Position numbers and translations under genes: made by a program. The notes under the pieces were generated by a model. It did no database searches. It saw nothing but the letters and a program-made list of their open reading frames with translations, and was not told the origin of the DNA. Positions 24,651 to 37,684 of a stretch of 64,000 nt of DNA are shown piece after piece. Source of the DNA: Auanema rhodensis. Lineage: Eukaryota; Nematoda; Chromadorea; Rhabditida; Rhabditidae. The number at the start of each line of letters is the position of its first letter. Position 1 is the first letter of the stretch. Where the stretch lies: contig OZ059895.1 in NCBI GenBank assembly GCA_964057225.1, positions 9,238,001 to 9,302,000 of the forward strand, given 5' to 3'.

Positions 24651-27600
24651 CTAAAGCCTCTTCAAAATTCCACCAGAGCTAAAGATAGAACCACCGGTTA
24701 TGCCAGCTAAACCGTTAGCGTCTGTACTCGGAATGGATGTTAATTGCTGCATGTTTCCAGGTGATAACTGAATAAATGAATGGTTATTATCAACAAATTT
24801 ATCTATCCGTCTTACCGCATTCCTTGTTACAACTCCTTCAGAAGAAGTTAGAAAATTACTTGAGACAGCTGTGCGAAGCGGAGAAGCCAGTTGCCTTAAA
24901 AAAAGTGAGAGTTAGCCAATTGTGCAAAAATGTGTTAAAATGTACTTTTGACATTCATTTCCATAGAATACACTGTAGTTTACCCAATCATCATTATTTC
25001 TCCGTTCCTAAAGGAAAAATATTAATAGAATACTTGATTTCACTTCAGTTTCAAAAGTTCAAAAGATAATTTTTCCGCACTGTCGTGTACAAACCATATG
25101 ATTATCGGAACCTGACTGACAGAAACTACGGAGGGTTAAGCCTTTTCTTCGGCAATATTGAGCAAAATCTTGTTCAACCTATAACAAGAAAAGGAAATTG
25201 GCCAACCTTGGAGAAATATCTCATAGATAGAGGGTAATAGTTCAACTTAGAAACAACACTACAGCATGCACTATCATCATCATCATCATAGTTACTTAGC
25301 GGCTTCTCCTGCAGACAGGTGACCGTGAGAACAAACAACATCAAGCAATAAATAAGAATTCAAACAAGTAAATTGCATGTTAATACATAGCACTTCGGTG
25401 CATGTTACTCAGCCAAATATGCTCGTTTAAGTGACAAAAACAACTAAAAGGTTTTCACATCATAAAACCAATTATGTATTTAACTATATATGATGATGAT
25501 GATAATCTTGTGAAATTTAACGAAACACTCAAGAAAAGCAGATGCCACAATGTGTTTGTCACAATAAAGCTAATTATTGAATAATACTTAGCATAAGTTT
25601 GGTTTAAAATTATAAATAGTAGCATCAAACAACATTTAAATATATGAATCATAACATACCTGTAGCTTTGCTTTGAGAACTTTCAAAGAAAAATCTAAAT
25701 CTCTAGTTCCGGGTACACCAGGTTCTCCTAATTTAGGAGCAATATATCCATCTAAGGAATCAATTGATTCTGATCTTTGCACTTTTCGAGGCTGGCTAAC
25801 TAAGTGCAAACCGATGTTAACTTGGCCTCGACCGGTAAGTATCTATAAAAAAATTATTAAAACTAGAAGAAATTAAATAAAAGAATATACATTTTGTTTT
25901 TCTATACGTATGGATCGTTGTTGTTGATTTTCGTCTGATGTTGAAGGAAAGTCTCTAAAAAGAAGAAGAAAATACTGAGAATTATATTAGAAAATACTAT
26001 AACTTTTTTAAAACTTCAGAAAAACGTGTTTTAATATTAATGGATTCTTACAATAAAATGTTAATGTTCCAGTAAAACTCACGTGCTAGTTGAAGCGTCA
26101 CATAGTACACGGTGTTTAACAGAATTTCGATCTGACTTAGCTGCGTCAAACTCTTCTTTCAAAGCGAAGGCTGTATTCTCATCCAATTCTTTTTCTACTT
26201 CAGACAATTGAGTTTCACGACACTCAGCATTGGCAAGAGAAGCACTGAGAGAAATATCAGCTTGAGGAGTTTGAAGAGGGACAACGGGTAAATCATTTTC
26301 AATCATAAATGTTTTACGCGAAAGTTCCATTAAAACTGCTGAAGGTACATCTACCTCAACACTATTGGAATTATTCTGAAACATGATATGTGGAATATGA
26401 AATATCTGCAATAAAATGAAAACGAATTGATAAGACTTACAATACATGTATCCCTAAGGTTTAAATGAAAATTCTCAGGCTTGACACTGCGATAAGATGT
26501 TGGTGCTGATATAATTCCAGTATCAGAGTTTTCTAACTCAGAGGCAAGAGAATCATACACGGAATCGAACGATCGACTTCTGAAATTGGTTGAGCACATT
26601 GGTTGAAAATTATTTTTTTTAGTTACCGATGAGGAGCTTGTTGGCGGAATTTAATCAATTCTTCCTCTGCTTCGTAAAACATGCTCTTCATCTCCAAATA
26701 GTCGTTCTTAAGAAAAAAATTGATGAAAACAGAGCTTCAATTTCAAACTCAAACCTGTAAAATTTGCATCTCAGAAAGAAGAGAACATTGTCGATCTGAT
26801 GCATCATCTAATTGTTTTGAAATTTCATCATTGATACTCAAAAGCTGAAATTGGAAAATTAAAACTAAAAAATGAAATGATATAAATTACTTTTCTCTCT
26901 TTACTATGTCTCAATGCAATTTCATGTAACAACTTTTCAATTGACTGTGATTGTACCGTGCATTCTTCACTTTTTAATTGAATGGCTGATTGTAATCCTT
27001 CAATCTAAGAAAAAAAATAATTTAAACTCAAAAATCAGAAAATACTTTTTCATTTGCTGCCTCTACTTGCTTCATCAAGTCGGTCATCTGTTTTCGAGAT
27101 TTTTCATCTACACCATCAACTTCTTTTTGAAGTGTATTTGTCTAGAAGATAGGAAATAAAAACAAAATTTAATTGTTGGCTTACTTCATTTCTTAAACGT
27201 CTATTTTCTGAAAGAAGTTTATCAATTCTCTGCCGTAAGGAAGTATCATCATTTCTACAATTTCAGAACTTTAAAAAGCATTTACGAGACACAAACTATA
27301 CCCCATCGCATCATCATCATCATAGTAAGAATAAACCCGTAATAATTCAATTCTTTTATGAAGCTCATGATTTAACTGGACAATAGTTTCGGCACTTGAG
27401 GCCAAATTTTCTTCTAAAAACTCATTTCTGAAAGAAACAGCAATGCTTTATCAAAAATGGCAATGTATAACCTTGTTTGTAGCTCCCTGTTCTGTTCTAA
27501 TAATGATTGACCAATCTGGGCGGCAAGTTCAAGATCCCTCTCGGCCTAAAATGGAAAAAAAACATGTTCGATGACAACATCTGCATTTCCTTGCTAATTC

Positions 27601-27808
27601 ATTTTTAGAGAAAACAAGATTTGTTAGGAGAATCAGTTAACGATTATATACTCAAACACAAGAAAAAGAAGGTTAGAGAAGAATTCTTTTCTGTTTTATG
27701 AAACAATAAAAGTTTTCGTGTTATTGACATAGAGACTTGTTGAAATTTAAATTTTACCTGACACAGCCTCTCGGAGTAGCCGCTTCCCTCCGGAGACGGT
27801 CCGGCCAT
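24651..27808 (-). CDS. milt: Milton/TRAK kinesin adaptor
   Basis: Coiled-coil adaptor that links mitochondria (through Miro) to kinesin-1 and dynein. The HAP1-N region opens with ERDLELAAQIGQSLLEQN, almost word for word TRAK. Heptad-rich exons follow (NEFLEENLASSAETIVQLNH, RIDKLLSENRRLRNE, LLSEMQILQNDYLEMKSMF, YEAEEELIKFRQQAP). Next come the SRSFDSVYDSLASELE segment (TRAK: DSLAAEIE), then GEPGVPGTRDLDFSLKVL, matching the TRAK PGTPGSHDLETALRRL block. A five-Asp run is encoded by a GAT repeat near 25267-25285. The end is SIFSSGGILKRL. The proposed ATG (27808) is 20 bp inside an exon preceded by a good acceptor (TGTATTTCAG). Either upstream cis-spliced exons exist, or this is a trans-splice site. 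The C-terminal half is shorter than in vertebrate TRAKs. Confidence 0.85.
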
Positions 27809-27828
27809 CCAACGGCGAGCTCTACTTT

Positions 27829-30800
27829 CTGAAATACAAAAAAACATAATAAACTATATTTGAAGTACTTTTAACAAGTATTATTCAGCATAATTCCAAA
27901 GACAAAAACTCATAAAAGATATAAGATTAATGCTAAATGTAACTATTATCCCAGATTAAACCTTTGATAGAGTTGATGATTATAGGTAATTATAACTATT
28001 TTTTTTGGAACTACATGAATAATATTCTATTTGATATTTTGAATTATAATTTTGTAAAAACGAGGAAAAGGTAGTTGTTCGGAAGATTAGACAGTTCGAA
28101 AATTGTAAAGAATGGAATCAAGAAAGATTTGTGTTCAAATATTGACAGTTGAACAAAGCACAGCAGCACCAGAAGAAGAACAGGAGCACAGCCAAAGCCA
28201 TAATATATGTATAACTACAAAAAATATGTTTTATAATATAAAGAAAAGAAGAAAGATGAATGAATATTGTATTTTTCAGATTTGTTATTATAATATATTT
28301 ATTGATTTATAAAAGAAAAACGTTATATTTAATTGTTTTTAGTGATGCTGCTCATCAGAGGTTGAGCAAATGGATCCGACGTACACTGATAACGAATAAC
28401 AGCAGCACTATCTTCCTCACATATTTTTCCAATGCTCTCTCTCTCTATCTATCTATTTCTCCTTTTTCATGACGTATCTTTCATTATATAGTTGTCTCTT
28501 TTTCTAAGGTTGACATACACATCACATCGGGAATAGATGCACTTTGACAACTTTCGGGAAAAAGCCTAAGTTTCAGCTTACACTAGCGTTCTGAAATCAA
28601 TAATATGCTTCTCAGAATACGACAAATCTTTCTTTTTTTTCATTTTCTTCTTTTGGAAATAAATAATTCATTCAGATAGCACACTCTTTTGTTTTTGAAT
28701 AGTTGTAACTGACTATACGACAAAAATTTGAATTTATTTCAGTTAGTTTTCGTCGTTTGAAGATAACGGTGAAGACAAATACGCCTGGGGCTTATAGCAT
28801 GCCTTCCGTTTACTGTATTAGTTGAACTAACAAGACTTTGTTGAACTAGTACATAGAAAACGTCAAATGAAGAAAACTTTAAAATAAACAATTTGTGAAA
28901 GAAATGAATAGTGGTCGAAGAGTATACGAAAATGAAGTGGAGAAAAAGAAACTCAGTGCCAATTGAAAAACTATCGTTTTTTGTTTTTTTAAACTTTTAA
29001 ATGATATTATGTTAAAAATTAGAAGAAACCGATAAATTGAACTGGCGGGAAAAGACTAATGATGAGAATAGGCCAAAAATGAAAAAAGAATTAGTTGAAG
29101 GCCATCTGTGAATTAGGAAAGCACAATGAGTGGCTGGCTAATAAATGACATAATGTCAGATCATTCTTCGTCTTGTTGACCGTAAGGAAATATTGGAATT
29201 GATTCGAGTATACATAGAGACATAAGACAATATCTATACGAAATAGTAAGCTGTAGTAGACTTCTATTAAGTTCATTCATAACATTCACTGTAGATATAT
29301 TTTCCGTTTCATTTTAACAAAAGGTATTGTTTTAGATGTTTGAATATCCGGTAGAATTATGATGTATTCATCAGAAAGATGGCTGAAAGAAGCTTTTTTT
29401 CGAGTTAAGCAATCGAGCTACGGAAATTAGAAGCTTTGGGCAATGATTAGATTGAAAAGAATTTTTGTGATAATGCAGTCATATAAATGTATTTGATTCT
29501 TTAAAAAGAAAGAAATCGAACCAAAGATCAAACAGCAAACGAAGAAAATGAAATAAGTTGTTGAAGGAAAAGAAACAGTTCAATATACTATATATATCCA
29601 TACAAATGCTAATAAATATATTTTCATTCAAATACATATCGAAAATTGAAAATACTACGATGTAACTAAACTTTCAAATATAAAATTAAAAGCTGCAGAA
29701 AATATGAATAGTAATATAGATTTTTTTAACTTAAAATATAGCGGAATAAGGTTTCGAGGGTGTCGGAATTTTAAAATCCAAATAGGCACTTTGATCGTTT
29801 AGTTTAGCCCTGTGTGTATGAGTATGGATGGTTGCGAAGAGGGGAACAGAAAGAGAAGCAGAGGCGAATGGAGAGTTAGAGGGTTGGTGGGAAGGCGAAG
29901 GGAGACGGCAGCACACACACACTATTGATTATGCTGCTGTGATGAAAACGAGAGAAGAGAAGAAAGAGAAAAGAGAGAAATAGCTTCAAAGGTCGAGAGA
30001 AGAGAAAAGTTTGATATTGTCAACAGGAATATTTTCTACCTCTCTGAGTTACTTTTATCATTTTAATATATTTATGAGTTTTTACAAATTTGTTTCATAT
30101 TCTATTCATATTCATATAGTTATATGAATGAACAAAAGTTTTTCTTGTGAAAAACTAACAATTGTTTCTGCAAATAACACAATTGAAAAAGTTTTGGTAT
30201 AACGATAGTTCCGGTAAATATGCCTCAGGACATTTAATATTAGAAAACGATGTGAAAACAACAAGCAATGCTGTCGATTGGATACGATTTTTAAAGGAAA
30301 ACCTTGAAGGGAAATTAGATAACAAAGGGTATCTCGATGTAATTCGGAAAAAGCTAATATAAAAAAATTGTTTGTTAAATATTCTGCTGAAAACTTAAAT
30401 TACTCACGATAGATGTAAAAGCGATCAATAAGATCATTATCACCATCTTTCCAACGGCTTTGTTGATTATTGATCTTTACATAATTTGGCTGAGAGGGAT
30501 CGGAACTAATTTCTAAATTGGATTCTGTATCCACTTTGCTCTGATTTTCTAAAATTTGGATAGACAGTCGAATAATGTAGGAAGCGTATTGGATGCAATC
30601 TGAAAAATATCTTGAAGTTAAATAGATCATAGGAAGAATTGAAGCATCATAATTTTCAAGGAGAAAGTATACGAGAACGAAGTTTTTTTTTTTCGGGGAA
30701 AGAGGAACAGTTGTTCTTAAAAATTTTGAAGTATCAATATGTGAATTATTCATTGTAAACATGGATATCATTTAATATTTTATTTTGTCGAAGACAGTTA

Positions 30801-32478
30801 AATATTAGTTATCAAAACTAAAGAATACAAACAGTAGGATGCTAATTTTCCTGAAACAAGAGAGCAAACTTCACAATATAAGCTGAGGGTAAACTAATAC
30901 TAGCTGAAGATTTTACAAACTGTAACATTATATTCTCTAGGAAACATTTTGAAAGAGAATTTTTGTTAACTTTCTCTTTTTTCAAGTCAATAATCAACAT
31001 AAGGACGACTTAGATATGTTTCAACAAGAAAAAAGAAAAAAATACTCGAGAACGTGTAATTCCCAACGAAATTCTTCTATTTGACATATTAATTTTGATA
31101 AAACGTTCAGTTGTTTTTGCTCTCATTATTACGTGATATTCTCTCACTTATATTTGATATAACATAGATCCTCTTAAATTAATCTTCTGTACAGACAAAA
31201 AAAAACAAAAACATGTCATTGCAAAATGTATTTTAAATAGAATTAAATAAAAAAAACATGAGATAAAGAAGATTTTATTCCATATTTTCTTTCTTTTTCT
31301 TCATATTGGCAGAAAAAACGTAAGTAAGAAGAAAAGAGGCCATGGATGCAGAAATTATGAAAATTCTCATAAGGTATGCACATGAGAAGTAAAATCTCTC
31401 TGAGATCAGGTTATGCATGCACGCATGAGTGTGGAAATCTTCGATATAGAGCTTGAGCGCAGATCAAATTTATTTTAAACACTTTAGGATGCAAAGAGTT
31501 TTAAAGAAATATAATTCTACAAACTACTATGAATTTCAATCAAATAATATATAATTAATAAGATGATATAAAGCAGACAGACAGCTGAGAAAAAGAAATA
31601 ACTGATAAAATAAATAAAAGGTCTACCTAAATGATATAGAATTACAAACAGTTGTCTTGTTGTTGTATTCATAACTATGATTCATATAATTGAAGAATAA
31701 AAGATATAATTCAGGGCGATTCGAAAAAAATATAAAACAGCATAGTATGACACTTTGACAAGATTAAACTATTTTAATATTCATCAGTTACACGGATTTC
31801 AAAAATTCCGGAATACTGTAAACTTATAACTTCAAACGCGATGTAGACGAATCAAAGTGAAAAAACTGAAATTTAAGTTGAAAAGGATGATATCTATTTC
31901 CAAATTTCAGAAACGCCCTCTTGCACTTGGAATAGCTCCTAGATTTTATTTGTTAAAGCAATACGAGCGCATCATTGTTTGACAAGTTTACAAAATTAAA
32001 AGCAAATGTAAATACATACTTATGTACTTTTTTTCCAGAAGATTAGTGATAGAGTTTTTCTTTTTTATTGAAGGAAAGATTAAATATATTCACAAAAATT
32101 TTGAAAGAGTCATCAGAAGTTGCTTAGTAACCTGAAGTATATTTCATAAAAAAATTATATTTGCATATTTCATCTACACACACTATAATTTGATCTTTAA
32201 TTCACGAAAATAATGTTTCCTGTTCAATTTGTCTTTCCAAATCTACAAACCGTGAATTTTTTGAAAACCTAAAAAAAATTGGATAACCGTGCTCTAATGC
32301 GAAGAACGCAGGACATTTAGTTTACTGTAACTAAGAACTGCCAACGTTCCGTCCTATTTATGTTGCACTTTTCGTTTTCTGAATTATTTCGAACTTATTG
32401 TGATGTTTTTTGTATTTCTGCTTTGAAAGTTAAATAATAATGTCACCCTTTAAGGTTGTTCCCCGTTAAATACATGAG
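27829..32478. other. 4.6-kb gene-poor interval
   Basis: Lies between divergent milton and COPA. It should hold their promoters and possible distal 5' exons. It contains CT/ATCT-rich low-complexity runs (28436-28462), CA-rich sequence (29900-29920, and CACAC on the reverse strand near 29810) and long A/T-rich tracts. Only one open frame stands out (30400-30771, minus). A second block at about 30205-30361 on the plus strand looks codon-like but lacks an ATG. Confidence 0.5.
30400..30771 (-). CDS. Orphan 123-codon open frame, doubtful
   Basis: Uninterrupted frame from ATG (30769-30771) to a stop at 30400, in an otherwise stop-rich region. The protein begins MISMFTMNNSHIDTSKFL, has a mildly hydrophobic middle (FVLVYFLLENYDASILPMIY, CIQYASYIIRLSIQIL) and a polar C-terminal third. 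No family, signal peptide or catalytic motif is recognised. A frame of this length could arise by chance about once in a window of this size and composition, so it is only a candidate. Confidence 0.25.
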   Translation of the reverse strand: MISMFTMNNSHIDTSKFLRTTVPLSPKKKNFVLVYFLLENYDASILPMIYLTSRYFSDCIQYASYIIRLSIQILENQSKVDTESNLEISSDPSQPNYVKINNQQSRWKDGDNDLIDRFYIYRE

Positions 32479-35400
32479 ATGTCACTACTTGTAAAGTTTG
32501 AATCTAAATCTGCTAGAGTTAAAGGTGTGTAGATTAGGGTATAGTGGTGTTTGGAAATTTGACTCTTTGAGGTATATCGTTTCATCCAACAAGACCATGG
32601 GTTCTTGCTTCACTTCACAGTGGTGTGATACAGTTATGGGATTACCGTATGTGTGTGTTACTTGATAAGTACGATGAGCATGATGGCCCTGTGAGAGGCA
32701 TCTGCTTTCATCAAGAACAGCCTATATTTGTATCTGGTGGCGATGACTATAAAATCAAGGTATAATTAGATATTTTTTCATTTGTTTATGATATTAACTA
32801 GGTGTGGAACTACAAACAAAGAAGATGTATCTTTACTCTATTGGGACATTTGGATTACATCAGATCCACATTTTTCCACCATAAGTATCCTTGGATCATA
32901 TCTGCTTCAGATGATCAAACTGTACGTATTTGGAACTGGCAAAGCAGGAATTCTATTGCCATTTTAACTGGTAATTTGTTTCTGTGAATTTTCAATATTT
33001 AAAGTGTTTTTATAGGTCATAATCATTATGTAATGTGTGCACAATTTCACCCAACAGAGGATCTTGTTGCATCTGCTTCTCTCGATCAAACTGTTAGAAT
33101 CTGGGATATCTCCGGGCTTCGTATGTTTCAAAAAAGTTTAATAGAATTACAAAGTCTGCTTCTAGGCAAAAAACAAATGCCTGGCGGAGGTGCCGCTGTA
33201 GCACGTCCTGGTGCTCCAGCTTCACAAGCTGATCTATTTGGACAGCCAGATGTAGTTGTTAAGCACGTACTAGAAGGCCATGATCGAGGTATATTGAAAT
33301 TACGAATTACTTTGCACACCGTTTTTTGTATTCAGGTGTTAACTGGGTTGGATTCCATCACAATATGCCAATTTTGGTATCTGGTTCTGATGATCGCCAA
33401 GTTAAGATGTGGCGTTATAATGAAACCAAAGCCTGGGAAGTAGATAGTTGTAGAGGTCATTACAACAATGTATCCTCAGTTCTTTTCCATCCTAATGCTG
33501 AACTTATTTTGTCCAACTCTGAAGATAAGACTATCAGAGTTTGGGATATGCATAAAAGAAATGTCTTGCATGTCTTCAGGTACATCTATTGGCTTAAATT
33601 TCTTAATGAGGATCTATATTTAGACACGAAAACGAGCGCTTCTGGGTTCTCTCAGCTCATCCATCATTGAATATGTTCGCTGCTGGTCATGATAATGGAA
33701 TGATTGTATTCAAGGTTCAAAGAGAAAGACCCGCCTATGTTGTAGTTGACAATTTCGCTTTTTACGTTAAGGAAAAGCAATTACGTAGACTTGATTTATC
33801 CACCAGGTACTAATTTCTGGTTTTAAACTTATATTCAACCATATTATAGCAAGGATATTGCTGTCTGCAAGCTTAGATCTGGTCCAACCTTTATGGTACC
33901 ATTTTACTCACTTGCTTTCAATCCTGCTGAAAACTGTTTCCTTCTCGTCAGCCGTTCTGAACGCAGGGATTCCTGTCTCTATGATTTGTACAAAGTATGA
34001 ATCATATGCATAGGCCATGTTATGAAATATGTTTAGATAAATAAAGATTCCGATGGAAATAGCGAAGTTCCCGGCCAGAGAGCTCAAGGTGTTGCAGCTG
34101 TATGGGTAGCTAGAAACAGATTTGCCATCCTAGACAGAAATCTAGAGGTAAGTATTACAATTACTATAACTTCATAAAATTATGGGTTTAGATTTCATTG
34201 AGAGATCTTTCTAACAAGGAAGTCAGAAAGATAGAGTTAACTACTCCAGTTGATGACATCTTCTATGCCGGTACCGGATTGTTGTTATTGAAAAATGACG
34301 AAGGACTACAGCTATTTGATGTCCAACAAAAGCGTGTTATGGCTCATGTTAAAGCGAATAAGGTGGGACACTGTAGCATTTCTAAAATATCCAGCCAATG
34401 ATGTTTAAAACAAAAAATCTACACATCGATCTTATTCGAGTACTTAATAAAAGCTATGTGATAACCGAGAACCTGAGGCTGCAAAACTAAAACCATTCAT
34501 TTTTGTGGTTTTAATTCAATTTCTTTATATTTTATTTTTCATATCAAAACGTTTAAGGTCAAATATGTGATTTGGTCTCGTAACATGGAATACGCTGCTC
34601 TTCTTTCCAAGCATAATTTAACATTGGTGGATCGCAAACTCGAAGTTCTATGTACCCAGCAGGAGTCGACAAGAATTAAGAGTGGATCTTGGGATGAAGA
34701 TGGCGTTTTCTTATACACTACCAGCAATCATATTAAGTTTGTTTTGAAATAATTATTTTTCTTAATAGTAATTTTTAGATACGCTCTTTCTGCCGGTGAT
34801 ACCGGAATCATTCGAACTCTCGATGTTCCTCTATACATTCTCGCTGTTATGCCTGGAGTACTTTATTGCTTGAACAGAGAAGCTACTCCTGTAGAGGTTC
34901 CAATAGATCCAACTGAATATAAATTCAAACTAGCCCTCATTAACAGAAGAATCGATGAAGTAACATAGCTTTGCTTAATTTTTTAAAAAGTATAATACTT
35001 TAGGTTCTTAACATGGTAAAAAGCGCTAACCTAGTCGGACAATCTATCATTAGTTACTTGGAGAAGAAGGGATACCCAGAAATTGCTCTTCATTTTGTAA
35101 AAGATGAAAAAACAAGATTTGGATTAGCTCTTGAATGCGGGAATTTGGAAGTTGCCTTAGAGGCAGCTAAGGCAAGATTAACTCTATTGCCTTAACTAAT
35201 ATGATTCTAATTGTTTAGATTGTTGATGAGAAGATGGTTTGGGAAGCATTAGGTGAAGCTGCTCTAATCCAAGGAAATCATCAAATTGTCGAAATGGCAT
35301 ATCAACGTACTAAAGACTTTGAGAAGTAAGAATTGATATATGCATCGAAGTTCTTACGTGAGATTTCAGGCTATCGTTCCTTTATCTTGTTACGGGTAAT

Positions 35401-37367
35401 ACTGAAAAGTTATCAAAAATGATGAAAATTGCTCAAATGAGAAATGATGCTCACGGTCATTATCAAACTGCTTTAATGTTGGGAGATATAGAGGAAAGAA
35501 TCAAAGGTATAGTTTAAGTTTAGAAAACTTTTATCGTTATTTAGGAACAGATGTTTCATTGGTTTTTTTTTCAGTTCTCAAAGGTGTTGGGCAAAACTCT
35601 TTGGCATATCTAACAGCTGCAACTCATGGTCTGACTAACGAAGCTGAAGACCTTAAAAACGATTTACAATCCAAGGGACAGCCCCTTCCACCTGTAGATC
35701 CATCTGCACGTTTCCTTGCTCCTCCTCCTCCAATTTGTCAAGTAATTGATTATATTATGTAGTCATCTAAAAATGAATTTAAGCTCGAAGATAATTGGCC
35801 ACAGTTGTCTGTTTCTCGTGGGCCATTTGATCTTCATCTTCTCGGAATTGGTAATAACACTAAGGGTAGCGGATCTACTGCCACAAAGAATGCAGCTTCT
35901 GCTGCCTTTACATTAACAGAAGACGTCGATGTAAGAAAAAGATTGTTTTCCCTTTTACAAAAAGCAATCCTTCCAGATCGATGCCGGTGATGCTTGGGGA
36001 GATGGTGGTGATTACCTTATTGACGAGAACGGAGAAATCGAAGTTGACGAAACTGATTTGGCTGGTTCTGCTGATGACGGTGGCTGGGATGTTGACGAGG
36101 ATCTTGCCATTCCCGACATTCCTGATGAAAATAAATCTGGTATAAATTCATTATTGATTATAACTGTTTCATCCAATTTATTCAGAATCTATTGTACCAA
36201 ATCGTGGTGTTACTCCATTTACTCACTGGGGGAACAATAGTCGTCTTGTAGCCGACCATATTGCTGCAGGATCTTTCGACACAGCTGCCAGATTGTTGAA
36301 AGATCAGCTAGGTGTTATTAACTTTGAACCATTCCGTTCTATATTTATGACCCGTTATGCATTGTAAGTTTGTGGCTGAATATTTGAATGCTATTCATTT
36401 TTTATAGATCTCGAGCTTCTCTCGAAGCATTACCCGGAAGTGGCCCTTCATTCACATATCCTCTTCGTAACTGGCAAGATGCTACTGGAAAGTATGCGAT
36501 TTCGGTTTTATTCTCATGTATTAACGATTTTCTTAAAGGACTGGACTTCCTGCTGTTAGCGTCAGACTGTCAGATTTGGCAACCAGACTTCAGCAATGTT
36601 ATCACCTAACAACAGCTGGAAAGTTTGCGGAAGTAATCGTTAGGTTTAGAAAAATTCTTCTCCTTGCTCCTCTCCTCATTGTTAATTCTAAACAAGAGGT
36701 ATGATTATACTCGAATATTTCTTTAAATTACCAGAGTATAGGTTTCTGAAGCCGAACAGTTAATTGAAATTTGTCGCGAATATCTTGTTGGATTGTTATT
36801 GGAGAGCGCAAGAAAGGTTCTATACTTAAGAATTTGGTTTATTATTTTCATTTGGTTCAGGAAATTCCAAAGAATGATCCCAAGAGTCCACTTCGAAATG
36901 CGGAAATGACAGCTTATTTCACACATTGCAACCTTCAGCCAGTTCATCGTATTCTTACTTTGAGATCTGCTGCCAATGCTTTCTTCAAGTTAAAGCAAAT
37001 GAAAACTTGTGCATCTCTCTGTCGCCGTCTTTTGGAACTTGGACCAAAGGCTGATTTAGCAGAGACTGTAAGGAAAATGTTAGCTGTAGCCGAAAGAGAC
37101 AACAATGACGCTAATCAGGTATAAAATGAATTTAAATGAAGTGGCTGAATCGGTGTTTTTCTTTAGTTACAATATGATGAGCATAATCCATTCGTACTGT
37201 GTTCCCGAACATTTGTACCAATTTACCGTGGAAAGCCAAGTTGTAAGTGTCCGTTCTGCGGTTCTTCCTACACCCCAGGCTGTGAAGGATCTCTGTGTGA
37301 TGTATGTGAAGTTAGCGAAATTGGTAAAGACGTTATTGGTCTAAGGATATCCACTTTACAAAAGTAA
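32479..37367 (+). CDS. COPA: Coatomer subunit alpha (alpha-COP)
   Basis: Full-length COPI coat subunit. The N-terminal WD40 propeller begins [16 protein letters not shown] and includes the near-invariant [21 protein letters not shown] repeat, [56 protein letters not shown] and [16 protein letters not shown]. The second propeller and alpha-solenoid follow ([81 protein letters not shown]). The acidic linker is [13 protein letters not shown]. The C-terminal epsilon-COP-binding domain ends [15 protein letters not shown]. The C-terminal domain has CKCPFCG and CDVC, a zinc-ribbon-like Cys set. The function is retrograde Golgi-to-ER vesicle coating. Most introns are about 40-60 bp; one is 195 bp and carries a snoRNA candidate. 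The start matches the family N-terminus. Confidence 0.96.
34392..34481 (+). ncRNA. Candidate intronic box C/D snoRNA
   Basis: Lies inside the only oversized COPA intron (34363-34557, 195 bp). It has a 5-bp closing stem, CAGCC (34392-34396) with GGCTG (34477-34481). A C-box-like ATGATGT (34398-34404; consensus RTGATGA, last base off) follows the stem and a CTGA D box (34473-34476) abuts it. An internal C'-like GTGATAA is at 34458-34464. The 3' end lies 76 bp upstream of the 3' splice site, the spacing typical of intron-encoded C/D snoRNAs. The likely role is guiding 2'-O-methylation of rRNA or snRNA; no target was identified. Confidence 0.5.
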
Positions 37368-37576
37368 GACTAAGTATTTTTTCTGTGATATAGATAACAA
37401 GCAAAGGAATTTTCTGGTGTGTTCTTTCGTACGATAATTTTTTGTATTTCATTGTAATAAGTTATTCATATAAGAATGTGATCTAACACTTTAGTTTTTA
37501 ATTTATGCGGTTGTTTTATGGTTAAGGGTCTAATTTTTATTAGAGCTACTGACTTGTAATTTATTCGAATTGTGAT

Positions 37577-37582
37577 AATAAA
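37577..37582 (+). terminator. Poly(A) signal AATAAA after COPA
   Basis: Canonical hexamer 210 bp after the COPA stop and about 100 bp before the WDR12 ATG on the same strand. Confidence 0.4.
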
Positions 37583-37684
37583 TTATTGTTTTATCTATTT
37601 TTAATGGATGTATGTTAATATCATATCCAATATTTCAATTGTTCTCAAAAAGGGTTGCGGAAAAATCGATTTATAGGGCTAATA

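Noticed and set aside
25267..25285. (ATC)n microsatellite
   Set aside because: As a stand-alone repeat it is better explained as the codons of a five-Asp run in a milton exon.
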